A stretch of 64,000 bases of DNA from Blumeriella jaapii (Eukaryota; Ascomycota; Leotiomycetes; Helotiales; Drepanopezizaceae): the NCBI GenBank assembly GCA_009599575.1, contig VWND01000086.1, positions 1 to 64,000 of the forward strand, given 5' to 3'. The stretch's first letter is position 1. The number at the start of each line of letters is the position of its first letter. Of the stretch, positions 1-10,888 are shown one piece after another. The notes beneath the pieces were generated by a model, which saw only the letters and a list, made by a program, of their open reading frames with translations, was not told the origin of the DNA and searched no databases. Position numbers and translations under genes: made by a program.

Positions 1-506
1 AAAGACACGGTTCCCCGAATGGCACGACAAAAAAACACTTCTTATCTATGTATGGCTCTCTGTCACCCTTTCTCTTTCGTTTCCGTCTTCTCATGCTGGC
101 CTATCTTCTCTCGAGGAGGAGGACGCGGATGAAGAGGCATGCTTATAGTTTCCACCTAACACATACGTAGGACGGACCCGGCTCTCCCTGTGTCTGCCTG
201 CCGACCTATCATCTTATCCTCAATCATGCACCTTCCTCCCTGCCTACGGTACATCCATCCCTTCTATACCCGTTCCCATAATCTAGTCCATCCATGTCCG
301 CTTGGTCCTGTCCAAAGCAGTAGCGGCGTGAGCCAACCCAGCCAAGCGCCAGTCGATTAATGCCTGCCTGTCTGCTTCCATTCTCTCGGTATCAATCCCT
401 CATTCCCCATCCATGAACGCCATCCCCCCTCCCAATGAACCAGTTCAATAACGAAACTTTTGGTTCCTGTTCGCAACGCAGCGTACCCGAACGGACGTGT
501 TTGAGT
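1..506. other. Intergenic left edge
   Basis: No coding exon can be supported. The stretch is rich in short pyrimidine runs (CTCTCC, TCTTCTC) and lies downstream of the minus-strand gene that ends at 507, so it probably holds that gene's 3' untranslated region. Confidence 0.5.
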
Positions 507-1526
507 TTATACCTTCGCATCGGCATCGCTGTCATAGTGGAACGCCTCCTCCCCTTCCTCCTCCTCCTTCTTCTTCTCGTCGTGCGAGACGGGGATATGA
601 TTGTGCAGAAACTCGTCGACCTGCTCGAGCGAGATCGCGCCAGGCGTGTACTCGTCGTCGTCCTCATCGTAGTCATCAGCGAGGTAGATAACGCCTCGGC
701 GGGCTCTGCTGGTGCCAAGCATCCCACTTCTGCTAGTTGGTTAGCCAAGCGGTTCGTACGTAGGTACATATATCTGTTGCGCTCGCCAACGACAAGACGT
801 TAAGAGAGCAAAAGGAGCGAGGGGAGAGAGAGAGAAGGGAACGCACTCAAATCCAAAGCGCTCCACCGACTCCAGCGCCACGAGCGCGAACATGAACAGC
901 ACGACGATGCACACGACCAACAGATCCGTCGAGTCCCTCGTCAGCAACACGCGCGGCAGCGCGATGTAGTCCGACATCAAGTCTTGGGCGCCACAGAGCA
1001 TGACACGGTGACGGGGCCCGTCGCTGCCGATCGTCTGGCCGCGGTTCGCCTGCTTCTCGCTGTCCGGCCGCAGCGCTGCCCAGTACCGGGCGGCGTCCTC
1101 CTTGCGGGCAGCCGCCGGCTCCACGGGCAGCGCGTTGGCCTCGTCCTCGTCCGGAGCCTTCTGCAGCGGCGCTTTCTGGATCGCGGACTGCGAGAAGGAA
1201 GACGTCAGGGAGACGAGGAAGGCCGAGATGAGCGGGTGTTCGGAGGAGAGGGCGCTGCTCGGAGCGGTCGTTGGGGGCGGCGTGATGGGGGCGTGGTCGA
1301 ACGATTCGCCGTCGCTCTTGAGCGTGTCTGGCGACGAGAGCTGGTGCGACGGGAAGTGCAGGCTGGTGAGGCGCGTTGGGGGCGTGTTCGATGTCGAGGA
1401 GAGAAAGCGACGGAACGCCGCGCACGATGTCGAATGGCAGTCGACGGGGAAGAGGCCCTCGGGCATGGGCGCGGCCGATGCGAGCTGGAGGAAGAGCAGC
1501 AGCGAGAAGGACGAGCTGGGTTTCAT
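507..1526 (-). CDS. Hypothetical secreted or single-pass membrane protein
   Basis: Two exons, 847-1526 and 507-732, joined by a 114 nt intron in phase 2, give about 301 residues. The ATG at 1526 opens a clear signal peptide (MKPSSSFSLLLFLQLASAAP, cleavage near ASA-AP). A low-complexity Ser/Thr/Pro-rich region follows, then one strong membrane segment (LLVVCIVVLFMFALVAL) near residue 210, then an acidic tail (EEEEGEE, DYDEDDDE). The expected topology is an outside N-terminal part with the acidic tail in the cytoplasm. The acceptor is a NAGNAG pair (TAGCAG at 735-730), so two products differing by one residue are possible. No catalytic motif is visible and I do not recognise the family. The upstream in-frame extension to 1940 is low-complexity and lacks a reason to be coding. 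Confidence 0.6.
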
Positions 1527-3023
1527 GGTGACGGTCGGAGCGCAAGAACGCGCGAGGGTATGGGTAATTCCTGTCGGAGGTCGGTGGTGGTGGTGGTGGT
1601 GATTGATGTAGATGTAGATAGAGGACGAGGGCGAGGGAGAGGAGCCGGGACGAAGAGAAGACGGAGGCCGAAGGACAGACACCTCTTGCCCAATGCAGCT
1701 TGCTTTTGGCTTTTTCTTATGCTTCGTCGCCGTATCTTTGTCTGGGGCACTTCGCGTGAGGAGGAGGGCGAGGAGGAGGAGGAGGAGGAGGAGGAAGAAG
1801 AGGGTCGATGCAAACAGCAGGTGGGAGACGAGAGATAATCCGACACGGCAGTAGGGACGTGGGAGGGCTCCTTCGTACGGTCCCGGGCCAGCGGGGGCCA
1901 CTCGAGCTTTAAAGCAATGCGGCAGGTGTAAGTTTGGCATATACCGTACGGTAAAGTATGTCCAGTGTACAGCACAGTACTGTACATACTGTACTGTACG
2001 ATGTAATTAATGGTATCGCCAACTTAGAGTTGGGTCTGCGCAGGGAGATGATACACCCTCCAACTTAGAGTTGGGTCTGCGGAGGGTGGCTGGGCACCGG
2101 TCGTCGCGACGCTGCCCATGCAATCGATGATTGATGATGGCCGACACCAAACTTCCTCGGTATGGGACGTTGCAGATACGAGAGGGCTAAAAGATAGAGG
2201 GCTGGTACTACTATATAGTGGAAGTCGTAGTCGTCAGTAGTTGGCCGTTGCTAGTCCGTAGGTCAAGGTGGACTTCCTTACTTACAGTCCTGTCGCACTC
2301 AGGACGTACTGCACTGCACTGCACTCAGCCGGCGTCGAGTGACTGGAGGGACATATCATCGTATCCCTTCCCTGTGCCTTTCCCTTTGCCTTTCCCTCTG
2401 CCTTTTCCTTTGCCTTTCCCGTTTCCGATCCCGCCGTCTGCCGGCCAAGGAGATGCCGGAAATAGCACATGAGGAGATGAAGAACTTAGGCCGAGTCCGA
2501 GTCCAGGGCGAGGACTTAAGCTCTAGTCAGGCCAAGTGCACGTTGGGAAGCGGTTTGACTTTGTGGCCAGCGCTGTGAACTTTGAAGTCGGAAGGACACT
2601 TTGCCCTCTTTTTCCTTTTTTCTTTTTTCCTTTTCCTTTTTCCTTGATCCTTTATCCTTTATCCTGTTTCCTTTTGCTCGCAGCTCCACCTCCACCTCCA
2701 CCTCGCGGCACTTTAGCTTTGGTCGAGATGAAGCGCGTCCTGGCGGAAGTCTTGGGGACCGAACCCAGGTTCTAGCCCGCACGCCAGAACCAACGCAACG
2801 GCTTCCACCCAGGCATGGAGCTGGTACGCCACAAGAACTGATCATGGGAAGCGGGACCTGACATAGTGGAGCGTGTGGGCATCCAGCTCCGCCAGTAAGA
2901 TGCCAGCTCTCTCGCTCCAGGTCACACGGGTTCGTGTCTTGGGCTCGTGAAACCACGACAGCGACGTGGAACGTATGGATGGGTGGGTCGTCATGGTCCG
3001 AACCTTGTGCTTTTGCTTGTGCT

Positions 3024-3054
<31 letters not shown>

Positions 3055-3123
3055 GTTTCGAGCGGGAGGTGCCGGCCAGGGGTTGCTCTTGTTGTCTTTT
3101 TGTTCGCAAGGTATGTATGTACA

Positions 3124-3157
<34 letters not shown>

Positions 3158-3534
3158 TATGTACATATGTAGAAGAAGTATACAGGTACTGTACAATACA
3201 AGACGACTTACTGTACTGTAGTACTGTACAGTACTATGCTGTACAGCACTAGTTGGTCGTTTGCGGCTTTAATTCGGAGTCCGGCCTCAGCCACTGGCGA
3301 GTTGATGAACGGGCCGGCTATTACTCCGTCCGCTCTCAGCCTTGCGGCTCCGCGCCCACACCACAATACCCACCCGCTCTTCTCCCACAGCTGGCGACAA
3401 CGACTGCGATAACATCAACTCCAACTTCAACATCTTCAACTCCCAACTTCAACTCCAACTCCAGCTCCAGCTCCAGCTCCAACTCCACTTCAACTCCAGC
3501 TTCAACCACCCTCGCTCATGAATCCTTCCACATT
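1527..3534. other. Intergenic, simple-repeat rich
   Basis: Bidirectional promoter region between the divergent 507-1526 gene and GPI2. It holds CTGTA/TACAG pentamer runs (1965-2000, 3185-3245), polypyrimidine tracts on the + strand (2360-2432, 2600-2680), a TGCGTC hexamer run (about 3024-3054), a GT dinucleotide run (about 3126-3156) and CAACTC/CAGCTC repeats just before the GPI2 start (3415-3500). No ORF here looks protein-like. Confidence 0.6.
2019..2081. repeat. Duplicated 22-bp motif with internal inverted repeat
   Basis: The 22-mer starting CCAACTTAGAGTTGGG occurs at 2019-2040 and again at 2060-2081, 41 bp apart. Each copy contains the inverted repeat CCAACT-TAG-AGTTGG. Paired dyads upstream of a gene are typical of dimeric regulator sites, but no regulator is identified. 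Confidence 0.7.
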
Positions 3535-5052
3535 ATGGTGCCCAACCAGGCCCCTCCCATACCACCAACCCCTATAGCACAACCCCAGCCCCTTCCACCA
3601 TTCGTGCGAAGCACCACGCTGCCGGCCTTTGCGCCGCAATTGCCAGCCTCCGATCGCTCGCGGCTCGCCCCCGAAGATGCCATCTACCAGGGCTCGCCGC
3701 CGCGCAAGCAAGCCGCCGCCGTGAACCGGTTGAAGGACCTGCGCATGCCGAATGGCCTCAATGCGGATCTACGCGTGCCGCGGAGGGGGAGGGCGGGCGA
3801 GAGGACGCGCAGCGCGAGCCGACGGAAGAAGGCCACCTGGAAGAAGCTGCTCTGGGTGAAGCAGTCGTGTGAGTGATCCCTTTCGCATGACAACGGCACC
3901 GGTCTGACGAGGGGCAGACCCAGACAACTATACGGATCAAGATACCTTCCTGGAGCACCTGCAGCGCAATCCGCGTCTCCAGCCCTACGATTTCTGGCCG
4001 CTGGTCGCCGACTCCACCGTGATTGTGCAGCACGTCTGCTCCGTCATCATCTTCGCCGTCTGCTTCGTCGGCATCCACCGAATGCGCGTCTCGCCAGGAG
4101 CCGTCGTGGGATGGGGCTCGATTGGCACCTTTCTGGGATGGCTGCTGTGGGATCGCTGGGTAGGGCAGGAAGAGTCCAAACCGCCGGTCCCCCCCATCTT
4201 CGCACACGACCCCCCGGCCTCGAGTCCCATCCTGCATCAACCGAATCCGGCTTCCGTGTCGGCGCCGAACCTCCACAGCGCGAATCTGGCGCGCCACCCT
4301 TACTCCGCATCGACCTCATCCATCCAGCCTGGGTCACCGACGCTGCAGGCACCCACCCCGCGATACGTGCCCAACCACCCCTCCCCCGGCACCGCTGCGC
4401 GCTTCTCGCCGCGAACCAACCTCCGGCTCGCCACGGCGAAATCGGCCCTCCTCATCTACTTCACGCTGCTCGGGCTCGCGCCCATTCTCAAATCCCTGAC
4501 GCAGTCGACGTCCGAGGACTCCATCTGGGCCATGTCCTTCCTGCTCTTCACCATCAACATCTTCTTCTTTGACTACAGCACGCCGACGCCGACGTCCTCG
4601 CTCAACGCGAGCATCAAGAACATCCCCGCCAGCCTCAGCACCAACGCGGCCCTGATGGCGTCGACGGTGCTCGCCTCGCGCCTCCCGACTACGGGCCAGG
4701 TCTTCTCGCTGACCCTCTTCTCCATCGAGGTCTTCGGCCTCTTCCCCGTCTTCCGCCGCTACGCCCGCCAACACTCCTTCCGCGGCCACCTGCTCCTCAC
4801 CGCGCTCCTCGTGGCCGGGGCCGGCGGCGGCGTGGGGCTGGCCCTCGGGCGCGGGGGCGGCGGCGACGGTGAGGGTATCTGGGACCTGCCCTGGAAGAGC
4901 GGCCTCGTGGGCCTCTTCGTGGGCGTTTTCGGCACGGGCCTGGCCATGGGCGGTGCAGCTGGTGGTTGATTGGTTTGCAGAAGTACAAGAACGAGATCTA
5001 CGGGCCGTGGGACCCGGCGCGGCCGATCATTCGGAGGAATTACGATTATTAG
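3535..5052 (+). CDS. GPI2/PIG-C subunit of GPI-GlcNAc transferase (frame broken near 4958)
   Basis: Subunit of the ER enzyme that adds GlcNAc to phosphatidylinositol, the first step of GPI-anchor synthesis. Exon 1 is 3535-3868; a 49 nt intron (3869-3917, phase 1) restores the family motif KQSYPDNYTD. Exon 2 encodes repeated hydrophobic helices (for example VIVQHVCSVIIFAVCFVGIH) and a fungal Ser/Pro-rich insertion after the first helices. The family's C-terminal signature WLIGLQKYKNEIYGPWDPAR is present at about 4960-5020 but in a different frame from the upstream helices: the ORF runs into TGA at 4967-4969 unless one base is added between 4956 and 4960. With that base, total length is about 489 residues and every phase closes. 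A 62 nt intron (4919-4980, GTGGGC..CAG) would also bypass the stop but would delete the conserved WLIGLQ, so a one-base deletion is preferred. The start at 3535 is the first ATG that avoids the repeat leader. Confidence 0.88.
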
Positions 5053-6527
5053 GATGGCCGCGGATGTAGATAGATCAACCGATGAATAGAAAGAGACGAA
5101 TGTTTACATGTGCACTGAAGTTCCAGATCGGATCTTTCTTTGTGCTAACAAAATCAAATCATTTAGGGATCGGTACTGTAGGCAACTAACTTCCTGCGTT
5201 GAGTCGGAATCCGGACAGGAGAGGGCGGTCTCTCGCTTAAGTCCGCCTTGGCTTCCTTCCATTGGCTTGAGAAGCAAATAGGCAGTTACAGTACAGCAGG
5301 TATGTACATGTACAGGGTAGGTAGGTAAAATCTCTCTCTCTCCCCCTTTTTTTCTTCTTCTTCTTCTTCTGGGAGAAATGCTGGGCATGCTGGTTTGGGG
5401 GTCTATACTTTGGAAGGGTTGGAAAGGTTGGAAGGCGTTTTTTATATGGCCTGTGTAAAGTAGATAGATAAGTAAGTGTTTGTATATGTATTTGTGTATA
5501 TGTATGTGTATGTATGTATATGTATCTACATATATGTGTGTATATGTATATATGCAAGCGTGTAAGATCCTGCCCACTCGACAAACCAAACCTAACAAGC
5601 AAAAACGCACTGCGTATCTGCCTGCTGTCCTCTAACCTATCCATCTAAGAGCCAGAACGAGAATCAGAAAGCAAACCCTCTTGAGATGTGTCTTACTGCT
5701 TGCTTGTCTGGAGGAAGGGATTGGAAGGTATCCAGCCCCAAAAAGCAGGCGGCTGGTGGGCTCGTTGTGTCCGCTCGATGGCATCTGTGCGTGAACTTGC
5801 GTTTTGAGGTTCTGAGATAGGGCTTGTTTGGGTGATGGTGCGGTCTCTGGGCTTGGGAGTCGGGAAGTGCGTTTGTGGATATCGGGTTTGTGGTTTTGCT
5901 TTCTATCATCCTTATGAATCGGTCTTTGACCACCAGCGCTGGTGCGTTTTTGGTTATGCCGTTGGATCACTGGCCTGTTTTCTGACTCTGACAATAACTG
6001 TAGTCGGTTTGTCCGAGTTTGAGAAAGCATGCTCGGGAGGGAATTACAGATTAAGCATTTCGATTGTTGTGTGTTTAAACAGCTTATCCCTTTCTTAAGC
6101 CTGGTGAAGGTAGTATTCGTTTGTGTGAGTATCAGAAAGCATTTTCAGAAAGGAAACAGTATTAGTAAGTTTTTTTTTGCTTTATATTTAGACAATAGAC
6201 CTTTTTTTTAAGCCTAACAAAAATTACTGGCTGTTTGTCAAAGTGTTAGATAGCATTTTCGGAAATGTAATGCAGGATTAGTTTACTTTTGTTATTATAC
6301 ACGTAAACGGCTAAGAAGCCATTTTTTTAATGCAAAGCACTGACCCTTTGTTTAGGTGTCAGAGAATATCGCATAATTTCTCACACCGTTTTATGCTCTT
6401 TCAATCCTCCACAATACAAGATCCTGCGTTAATGTAGAACTTCAGCTTCCTTTCGTAAACGCAGCACTAATACAGCTTTACTATACACTTGAACAACCGA
6501 CCCTTTTTCCAATCCTAACATGAACTA
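5053..6527. other. Intergenic, microsatellites then AT-rich
   Basis: Contains a TTC/TCT run (about 5347-5370), TATG/TATA-type repeats (about 5460-5560) and an AT-rich stretch from about 5990 to 6530. The genes on both sides end here (GPI2 on +, MYND protein on -), so it is a convergent 3' region. Nothing coding is supported. Confidence 0.5.
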
Positions 6528-7747
6528 CTATCCTTTTGTCTGAGCATCAGAAAGCTCTTTCATAAACGCCGCATCCTGCCTCTCCATCTGCGCAAGCCGC
6601 TTTCCGATACAGCGATCAACACTCCTCAGCACTTCTTCCTCTCTCTCTCCAAACTCTTCCAACCCCACAGCCAGGTCTAACACATCCCTTACTCTCACGC
6701 CGCCAACCTTCTCCCACTCCCTCACGCCCTCCGCCAGGCCCTCGGCCAAGAAGTCATTCAGCGACAAACACGCGTCCCACCTCTCCGTCTGCCCACCCCT
6801 CAGCAGCTTCTTGTAATGATCTCTCAAGCTCCCAAAATACTGGTGCTTCATGCGCCCCTTCACGACGAGGAAGTAGCTGACGCGCTGCATCACGTACTCG
6901 TCCCACTGCACGACGGGCGCGAAGTAGCCGAACTGCGCGCTCGCCAGATCCAACGCGTACGTCTCGCCGGACTTGAGCTCGACACGCAGCAGGTCGTGTG
7001 CCTCCGGCGCGTCTTCCTGGCCGAGGACGTTGACGCCGAGCGCGTAAACCAGGTGGCTGGCTGGATCGAGCGCCACGGTCTTCTCTTCGATAGTCTTCGT
7101 GACGCCTATTGCGCAGCAGCCGGCCGTCAGCAAGGGTCCCTTCTTAGTCTACCTCTCGCCTCCCTGGGCGGCGATGAGAGAACGCCGACGTCCAGCATGG
7201 ATGCGTGATGCGACAAGGAAAAGCTTACCTTTCAGCATCGTGGTGACCAGCTCGTGCATCCACGCCACGGCTTCCGTACACGCCGAGTGCACCAGCAGCG
7301 CCATGCGCTCCTCCTCGCTCTTGCACATCTCCGCGGGGAAGGGCACCATCACCCCCCACTGCGTGATCGGGTCCGCGAAGTCCGCGTCGGCGCGGCAGTC
7401 GCGGTCGTGAATGCGCAGCAGCTTTCTGTCCCGGGTGGTGATGCGTTCGAGGCGCGCAATGGGCTTGTCGAAGGTCCGCTCACGGTACAGGTAGAAGATG
7501 CGCTGGAGCAGGGCGCCGGCGCGGAAAAGGTGGCGGCGCTGCTGGAGGGCTTTGCACACGGGCTTGTGGGTGCGCCAGTGGCTTTTTGGCAGGCGGCGTT
7601 GCAGTAGTAAGTCTGCTCGAAGGGGTGGCTGTTGGACTTGGCCGTCGAGGAGAAGGGCGTGTTTTTGCAGGAGGAGCACAAGAGCGTGGCGGGTTCGTCG
7701 CAGTAGAGGCAGGGTTTGCTTGCTGGTAAGGAGAGGGGGCGGTCCAT
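6528..7747 (-). CDS. MYND zinc-finger protein 1 (frame broken at an A run)
   Basis: Start at 7747. The N-terminus carries a MYND zinc finger: CLYCDEPATLLCSSC, then TYYCNAACQK, then HWRTHKPVC. The two halves lie in different frames; adding one A to the A5 run (7583-7587, T5 on +) joins them exactly as CQKSHWRTHKPVC. The remaining protein has the block IFYLYRERTFDKPI and an alpha/beta region of unknown fold that is shared with the MYND gene at 17270-19261. A 123 nt intron (7106-7228, phase 1) separates exons 7229-7747 and 6528-7105. Corrected length is about 365 residues. MYND fingers bind proline-rich partners; the rest gives no enzymatic clue, and no SET domain is present. The lost A may be an assembly error or a real lesion. 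Confidence 0.8.
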
Positions 7748-8365
7748 CTTGGGTGGATTGGAAGGTATCTCGAGCGTAACGAGGGAGCTGTTGTGATCGA
7801 TGTTGTGGATGTATGGATGCTGAAGGTGAAAGTTGGAGATGGGGTGGCGCTTTTCGGATGGGTGGTGGAGAGAAAGAGAGAAGGCTGTTGCGAGGAGATC
7901 GACGTCGGCCTGTTGTAGCAAGAGAAGCTTAGGTGGGTAGACGCGAGTCGGAGGAAGTTGTGTGCTTTAGACGTCCCATCTTGGGAGCGAAAGAGTCGTT
8001 GAGCACTCACTTACTCGCTTACCCAGTCCAGGAAACCGGCTATCAAATACCCACTGGGTCTCTAAGGTGAAGAGACTTTGCAGTGTGTTAATACTGACTT
8101 CGCCCTCAAGAGGTTGTTGACAATTTGGTCCAGGACGCAGCTGGGCAGCAACAGAAGGTCGTTCGGAGCCGAGACAAGGTCACGTGAAATCTCAACTCAG
8201 CAGGAACGGACGAACTTGGGTGGCAGGTCTCTTGACAACAACTAGACCATTCGACAACTTAGACCTCTATTAAACACGGGATAGGTGTCGAGAATACAGT
8301 GATTTAGCATTGCAAGTCTCACCGAGATGGGGCCCAGCGCTCTGCTTTCCAGGCCAAACGCCAAC
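7748..8365. other. Intergenic
   Basis: Spacer between the start of MYND protein 1 and the end of sfnG, both on the minus strand. Predicted ORFs running into this stretch are low-complexity shadows. It should contain the promoter of the MYND gene and the 3' region of sfnG; no clear element is visible. Confidence 0.5.
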
Positions 8366-9738
8366 TCACTTCTTCTCCGTCTTCTCCTTTGCTTTGTAAA
8401 CATCACCCGTCCGCGCAATCTCCTCCTCCGCCTTCTTGCCCCTGCCCTCCTTTTCCAAGCGTCTGATAAGCGGCAGCACCTCCTTGCCAAAGTTCTCGAT
8501 ATCCTCCTCGTAATGCAAGAACGCCAACAGCACAATGTCGATCCCCAAACTCTTCAACAGCAAGATGCGGTCCGCCACCTGCTCCTTCGTCCCGATGAGC
8601 TTCGTCTTGAACCCATCGTTGTACTGCACCAGATCCTCGAACTTGCTATCCGCCCACATGCCCTTCTTGCTGCTCGTGGAGGCGCCGGCCTGCTTCACCG
8701 CATCGCCGAAGGCCTCCACGGCTTCCTTGTCGGCCTTCCCCTGGATCTCGGAGAGCAGCTGGATGGCTTCCGCCTCGGTCTCCTTGACGATGGCGAAGCC
8801 GTTGACGGCGAAGCGCACCTCGCCTTCCCGGCCGACCTTGCGGGCGCGCTCCTTCACGTCCGCGATCTGCTCCTGGAAGCCTTCGAGGGTGTTGCCGTTC
8901 ATGAAGTAGTAGTCGCAGACGTTGGCCCCGTTCTCCCGGGCGTCGAGCGAGTTGCCGCCCTGGAAGATCAGCGGGTGCGGCCGGCCGGGCAGCGCCAGCG
9001 GCTTGGGCGAGAGCGTGTAGTCGTGGAATTGGTAGAAGTCGCCCTTGAACGTGAAGGAGTCGGTGGTCCAGATGCCGCGCAGGCACTCCATGAACTCCCG
9101 GCTGCGGCGGTAGCGCTCGGCGTGCTCCAGCCACCACTGTCCGATGCTGGTGAACTCGGCTTTGAACCAGCCCGACACGACGTTGACCGCGACCCGGCCC
9201 TGGGTGTAGTGATCGATGCTGGCGATCTGCTTCGCGGCTACTGCGGGGTTCCAGGGGCCGGGGAGGAGAGCCGCAATCACGTTGAGCTTTTGGGTGGCGT
9301 GTAACAGCGCTTGCGAAAGGGAGACCGGTTCATGTTGGTGGACCTTTCGGATCGTGAGTCTCGAGATCAGGAATTCGAAGGGGGAACGTACCGCGCCGTA
9401 GCCTGACATGAAGCGGATTTGAGAGAGGGCGTATTCAAATCCCACGTTCTCGGCCGTTTGAGCGTATCGAACGTTGGACTCGAAGTCCCAGCTGAAACAG
9501 GTCAGAGAAAGCTTTTCCCATGAGAGTGCTCTGCATACTTAGTTCTCTGTGGAATCTTGGAGATCACTAGACCGCCCGAGACGTTTGGAACCCAATATGC
9601 GAACTTGACTCGGTCTGGGTCATCATTGATATCGGATGCTGCGGTGTAATGATCTCCATTGAGAGCAGTATTTTCACGTCCATTCTCGGCAACAGCTTCG
9701 CCGCTGCCATTGGACGTTCGTTGTCTCTTCGCCGACAT
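8366..9738 (-). CDS. Dimethylsulfone monooxygenase-like LLM flavoprotein (SfnG family)
   Basis: Three exons, 9539-9738, 9392-9491 and 8366-9343, with 47 and 48 nt introns, give 425 residues and close in phase. The product belongs to the bacterial luciferase-like (LLM) flavin monooxygenases and resembles SfnG: KFAYWVPNVSGGLVISKIPQ and QRTNWDFESN at the N-terminus, AALLPGPWNPAVAAKQIASI, VAVNVVSGWFKAEF, ERYRRSREFMECLRGIW, FQGGNSLDAREN, and FEDLVQYNDGFKTKLIGT. SfnG uses FMNH2 and O2 to convert dimethylsulfone to methanesulfinate plus formaldehyde, releasing sulfur when sulfate is scarce. It needs a separate flavin reductase, which is not in this window. The first ~45 residues are a polar extension. 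No signal peptide, so probably cytosolic. SfnG is best known from bacteria; this intron-bearing copy shows it is a resident fungal gene. Substrate is inferred from family only. Confidence 0.88.
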
Positions 9739-10888
9739 GCTTGAAATAATGGTGACGCAGTTCTAGAAGCACCGCAAGAAACCCGAACAATCCACGGACA
9801 AAGCAGGAAAGCGGTAAGAGGGGTCCCAAAAAAAACACAGGATGAGAAAAGAGACTCGGAATGCAGTGCCCAGGAGGGGGGGGGGGAGCTCCGAGCTGGT
9901 TTGCATCGCTGGTAGCTAGCTCCGATGGCTCCGATGGTTCTGATGGCTCTGATAGCCTTGTTAGCCCTGATAGCCCTGATAGCTCCAAGGAACTGTAGCT
10001 GTTCTGTAAGCGAGTATTGTCTGTACCATTGTACGTCTGTACCTTAGATAAAGCTGCAGCACAAGGGCTGGTCCATGTTTACCTTTCCTTGGCATCAATA
10101 GTTGATGGCATGCCCCGCGCTCTCCAGATCGCACACATGGTGCCATACAACCCCGCCATGAGGGGATCTCACACCAATCCGAACGAGGTTCGAGAAAACC
10201 TTCATCAGCAGTAGATGCACACGATGGAGACGATCTGCACCGGCAGCTATGCGCCATACGATCCGCAGCCGGGTGACGCACATAGAAGCTTGATGGCATG
10301 ATCGGGCCCAGAGTGAGTGACGGGGAGACATTTCTCTTGAGCATACAGAGTATAGACAAGACTGTAAAATACACACAGACGAAGTGAGACAATCATTTTT
10401 AACATGAAAACTACGTACAGTATTGTACAAAATACACAGACCGAGGTCAAACATGTTTTTTCAAAATGCAAAATACATTCAACATGTACAATATAAACAG
10501 ACCGAGATAAAACATATTTTTTGATATACAACGTACCTACAGTACTGTGTTATATTCACAGACGAATTTTTTTTTTTTTTTTGACATACAAAGTATCACA
10601 TTACTGTACAACATACAAAAACCGAAATAAATCATCTTTCTTTGACCTGCGGAGCACATACAGTACCATGTACACAAACCGAAACGAGCTATCGACGCTG
10701 GGGTCTAGCGCCATAACCTTAATTCGAGGACCTGCACAGCTTCGACTGCACCAAACTTTCTTCTCCCTCGCACCCTCGGAGCGAAGAAGTTCTCTCGACA
10801 GCACTATGCGCAAACTCCCCCTACAGAGCCTCAAGCACGCGTTTGTGAGAGCACCTTGGCTCTGCAATGGCATACCGGCCATCAACTA
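9739..10888. other. Intergenic with degenerate tandem repeat
   Basis: Promoter side of sfnG and 3' side of the MDR oxidoreductase. Holds TGATAGC/GATGGCT short repeats near 9915-9980 and a degenerate ~60 bp tandem array (listed separately). No coding exon is supported. Confidence 0.55.
10300..10685. repeat. Degenerate tandem array, unit about 60 bp
   Basis: Six or so diverged copies begin near 10300, 10361, 10421, 10485, 10543, 10602 and 10664 (last partial). Each has the order ACTGTACAAAATACA - CAGACCGA - TAAAACAT - T-run - GACATACAAAGTAC. Spacings of about 58-64 bp and substitutions plus T-run length changes indicate old tandem duplication. Confidence 0.7.

Noticed and set aside
8327..9304. 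325-codon + strand ORF over sfnG
   Set aside because: Antisense of a GC-rich third-position gene; SfnG motifs are on the minus strand.
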